Assembly (NCBI RefSeq): GCF_001723175.1
Contig: NC_064652.1
Coordinates: 1,364,001-1,428,000 of the forward strand
DNA from: Penicillium oxalicum
Lineage: Eukaryota > Ascomycota > Eurotiomycetes > Eurotiales > Aspergillaceae
DNA: 64,000 bases
Direction of reading: 5' to 3'
Position 1 is the stretch's first letter. Every line of letters begins with the position of its first letter. The translations under genes and the position numbers were made by a program. This document shows positions 61,354-64,000 of the stretch, in pieces. The notes below the pieces were generated by a model. It saw nothing but the letters and a program-made list of their open reading frames with translations. It was not told the DNA's origin and searched no databases.

Positions 61354-63761
61354 AGAGGGAAAGGCCAATTGCCCAGCTGTCATCGTTTGACTTGTGTTTC
61401 TTTTCTTTCTCGCCAATGAGCGGCCCATTTTCGGACTTTTATTTTTCATGTGGCCCTGAAAAGTGGCGTTTGAAACCGTCGGTTTAGACCTCAAGGACTC
61501 CCAGAAGAATGACAAAGTATTTCTCAGTCCAAGTCAGAAAGGATCGAACTTGTTGTCTCGCTTTTGGTCGTCGGCTCTGTCCCTCCTGCCCTCATCGCCT
61601 CAAGATCTTCCAAGACATGCCATCTAGAATGGACATACGGTTCCACACGATGTGACCATCATCGAGGTAATTACACGCATCCGACCCTCGGATCCCAGGG
61701 GCTCATTCGATTGGAGTCTCCAGGTCCAGCCCATCCAAGATCTCCAACATCGGTATCATGACCCAATGAGAATGTGCCGGAGTATGATAGACATACCTAC
61801 GATATGTATACGTACCTGGAATATCATGGATACTTGCATGGGCGGAAACAAATACGAACGTCGGTACGATCATGTCCTCGTTGGCAGACATGCAAATATT
61901 CAACATTGAAATACAATGTCCACCACGAAGAGACGTTATTGCCACATTGATCATATGCGATAGATCGAATACAACAATACTTATAAATCTCACCGAATCT
62001 TCTCGTGTCCGATAAATCTCTGTACTCCCTATCTACACAAGTATCTCTCGATTGAAATACATAATTTGTCAATTGTATTCATCGATGTTCTATCAAGTCT
62101 TTCATCGGCTCTTTTATCAATACTCTCACTAGCCCTGGCTCGTACCCTACCTACGACCGGGCATGTCTTCCCTCCCTGAAGTTAGTTGACCGCAGGCTAC
62201 CATCCATCCTGATCTCTATCAATCCTGGTCCTTTACCTGCACTTCTCAAGTTGTCCGAAATACACTGTGACACTAAGACTCTAGTTTGGACCACCAATCC
62301 TAAAAGCCCTGGCACCGTCCACTCGGGGCACCTCAAAAATACATAGATGAAGGTGACGATGAACGGTGTCCATCCGCCGACAAAACATCAGGAACAAGCA
62401 TTCAAAGCAAACAGCTATCTGGTAACCTTGCAACTTTGTCTTTCCCTCCCTCTTGGTTCTCCTCTAAGTGTCCAAAGGCCCTCGGTGAATAATCAAAATG
62501 GTAGCTAAATTTGCTAGTCAAAGGTACAACATACCTATTGCGCACCTTATCCACAAATAAAAAAAAAAGCCCACGACCAGGTGGGAAATGGAAAAAACAA
62601 GGTGCCTGATAGATACAGGACGAAAAGGTGTACATTCCTATTTTGAACTTTTACATGTACTCAGTCTCAAATGGTAGGATCCATCTTGTCACTCACCATA
62701 AATATCCACAGAACATCCATTTGAATTCCAAGATTGACGCACAGACTTGGGCTGGGAGGACAAACATGCCGAGGTAGGTTTAGTCAAAGTCCTCCAGTCC
62801 GGGAGACTTCAGAAATGGAGGAATTTCCTCGAGACTGGATTGATCAACGGGACGGCAGGGTACCTACCCACCTTACCTACCGGTCTGATGTAGTTTTCCA
62901 CAGTGCACCGCAGGAGACGAGAGGAACCTTACACATTCGTCGCCAGGGGCTTGGTTACGCAAAGTGCATGAATATGAAAGTATATACTCCCTACTACGCA
63001 GAGGAGATTAAACTGCTCAACCTGATCTGTATCACCGGGCTTTTGCGTTGGGCCGATCGTCTGCTTTCTGGAAGAGCAGCTTAGGGTAAAGCGCGACGGG
63101 TCGAGTAGGAGCACCGGCACCTAAACTCATACTCCCACCACTTCGCCTACGCAGACCCTCTTCGCTCAACCCACAGTTTCTGTACTACAGATACTGTAGT
63201 ATGGAGGGGAGCCGCGACGGGCACTCCTCGAGATTTTGCAGACAGGGGAGATGTGGCTTTGCTATGATATACCAGGGACAAGCGAGGTTTGAAAAAGATT
63301 TTTTGACGATTTGATGTTTCTCAGACGTATAGCTTTGAGGTGGGCTGATTCCGCTCCGAGGCCGTGGTATAGAAATGAGGTAGGTAGACATGCAAGCTGA
63401 CATAGATACAGGGAGATGGAGTCACGATGGATGAAGAACAAAAAAGGGCGGAGGGGGATTTTCGTGTCCGTCGATGCTAGATGGGCCAAGCAACGCGGTA
63501 ATAAAAAAAATCCAGAACATTGAAGATCAACTAACACCCGAAGCCCGAAGCATACAATGACTCACCATCACCGAGATAAAAATCATGACGGGAGGAAGAG
63601 AAAAGGGTGGACGAAGAAAAGCGCCCGAGAGCAGCCAAGGTATGAATGAAAAATGCACAAAAACCAGAGGGAGAAAAAAAAAGAGAGATGATCTATGGAG
63701 ATCAACCACGGTTGCACCGGTCCAGCACACAACCGATCAATCAATGCAAGAGACAATCAAA
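61354..63761. other. Convergent intergenic region, 2.4 kb
   Basis: Lies between the 3' ends of the third zinc-cluster gene (+) and the partial gene at the right edge (-). Contains many TACCTA/TAGGTA motifs (for example 61795-61815, 62868-62882) and an A9 run near 62560. No gene is supported. Confidence 0.5.
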
Positions 63762-64000
63762 TCAATCCTCATCTTCCGTCTCGGTGTCAGTATCGCTGGT
63801 GTCGTCCGCATCGCCGTCAGTGTCACTTTCCTCGCTAGAGGAATCGGAAGCCTTCCGGGACTTCTTGGGCTTAGGAGCTTGTCCAGTCTTCAAAGCTTGC
63901 ATCTGGCCAGCAATCGAATCTGGTAAGGAAAATCGCATGTCAGTATTTGGCCAGAAAGAAGACTACGCCCAACGCGTACGGGGCGCTTGGAGCACAGATG
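63762..64000 (-). CDS. Partial gene, 3' end with acidic C-terminal tail
   Basis: The last exon is about 63919-63762 and ends in TGA. It encodes a C-terminus reading SIAGQMQALKTGQ, a basic patch PKPKKSRK, then a Ser/Asp/Glu/Thr tail ending TETEDED. A TTACCAG acceptor lies at 63926-63920, so at least one further exon continues beyond the window; the frame upstream of the intron cannot be settled from the 75 bases left. The basic-then-acidic tail suggests a nuclear or nucleolar protein, but the family is not recognised. Confidence 0.6.

Overview
The window reads as chromosomal DNA of a filamentous ascomycete, most likely an aspergillus- or penicillium-type member of the Eurotiales. This is inferred from short GT-AG introns (about 50-150 bp), Zn(II)2Cys6 regulators, fungal-type protein families, pyrimidine-rich leaders and GGTACCTA-rich intergenic DNA. 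Nothing bacterial or viral is visible. I found no tRNA, rRNA, CRISPR array or recognisable transposon by eye.

Layout. (1) 0.7-5.6 kb: a von Willebrand A domain protein (+) converges on a Zn2Cys6 regulator (-). (2) 5.6-16.3 kb: a very gene-poor stretch. It carries purine runs, homopolymers and a 29-bp near-perfect palindrome, and its only supported gene is a small cyanovirin-N-homology lectin (+) with a GC-AG intron. (3) 16.3-26.7 kb: three minus-strand housekeeping genes, namely a transportin-type importin (KAP104), a SAC-domain phosphoinositide phosphatase with an hSac2-like tail, and a NIPA-family magnesium transporter with eight exons. (4) 30.0-35.0 kb: a large acidic protein of unknown function (-), divergent from coatomer delta (+), whose first coding exon is only the ATG. 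(5) 36.8-44.0 kb: a second Zn2Cys6 regulator (+), a BTB/POZ-like protein (-), and an orotidine-5'-phosphate-decarboxylase-like protein (-) that has lost all four catalytic residues. (6) 47.2-56.1 kb: a plus-strand series of sphingolipid alpha-hydroxylase (SCS7), an RBM39/Rsd1-type splicing factor, a Ptc6-like PP2C phosphatase with a mitochondrial-type N-terminus, and phosphatidylinositol synthase (PIS1). (7) 60.1-61.4 kb: a third Zn2Cys6 regulator (+). (8) The right edge holds the 3' end of an unidentified minus-strand gene with an acidic tail.

The genes do not form an evident biosynthetic cluster. The common thread is membrane lipid and trafficking biology: PI synthesis, PI-phosphate turnover, sphingolipid hydroxylation and COPI. 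Co-location may be chance. Multi-exon models were built by hand from reading frame, splice consensus and protein-family expectation; exon coordinates are in the evidence fields. The least ordinary items are the catalytically dead OMP-decarboxylase-like protein, the 7.6-kb gene-free interval with its palindrome, the GC-AG intron in the lectin gene, and the acidic orphan protein with one folded-looking island.
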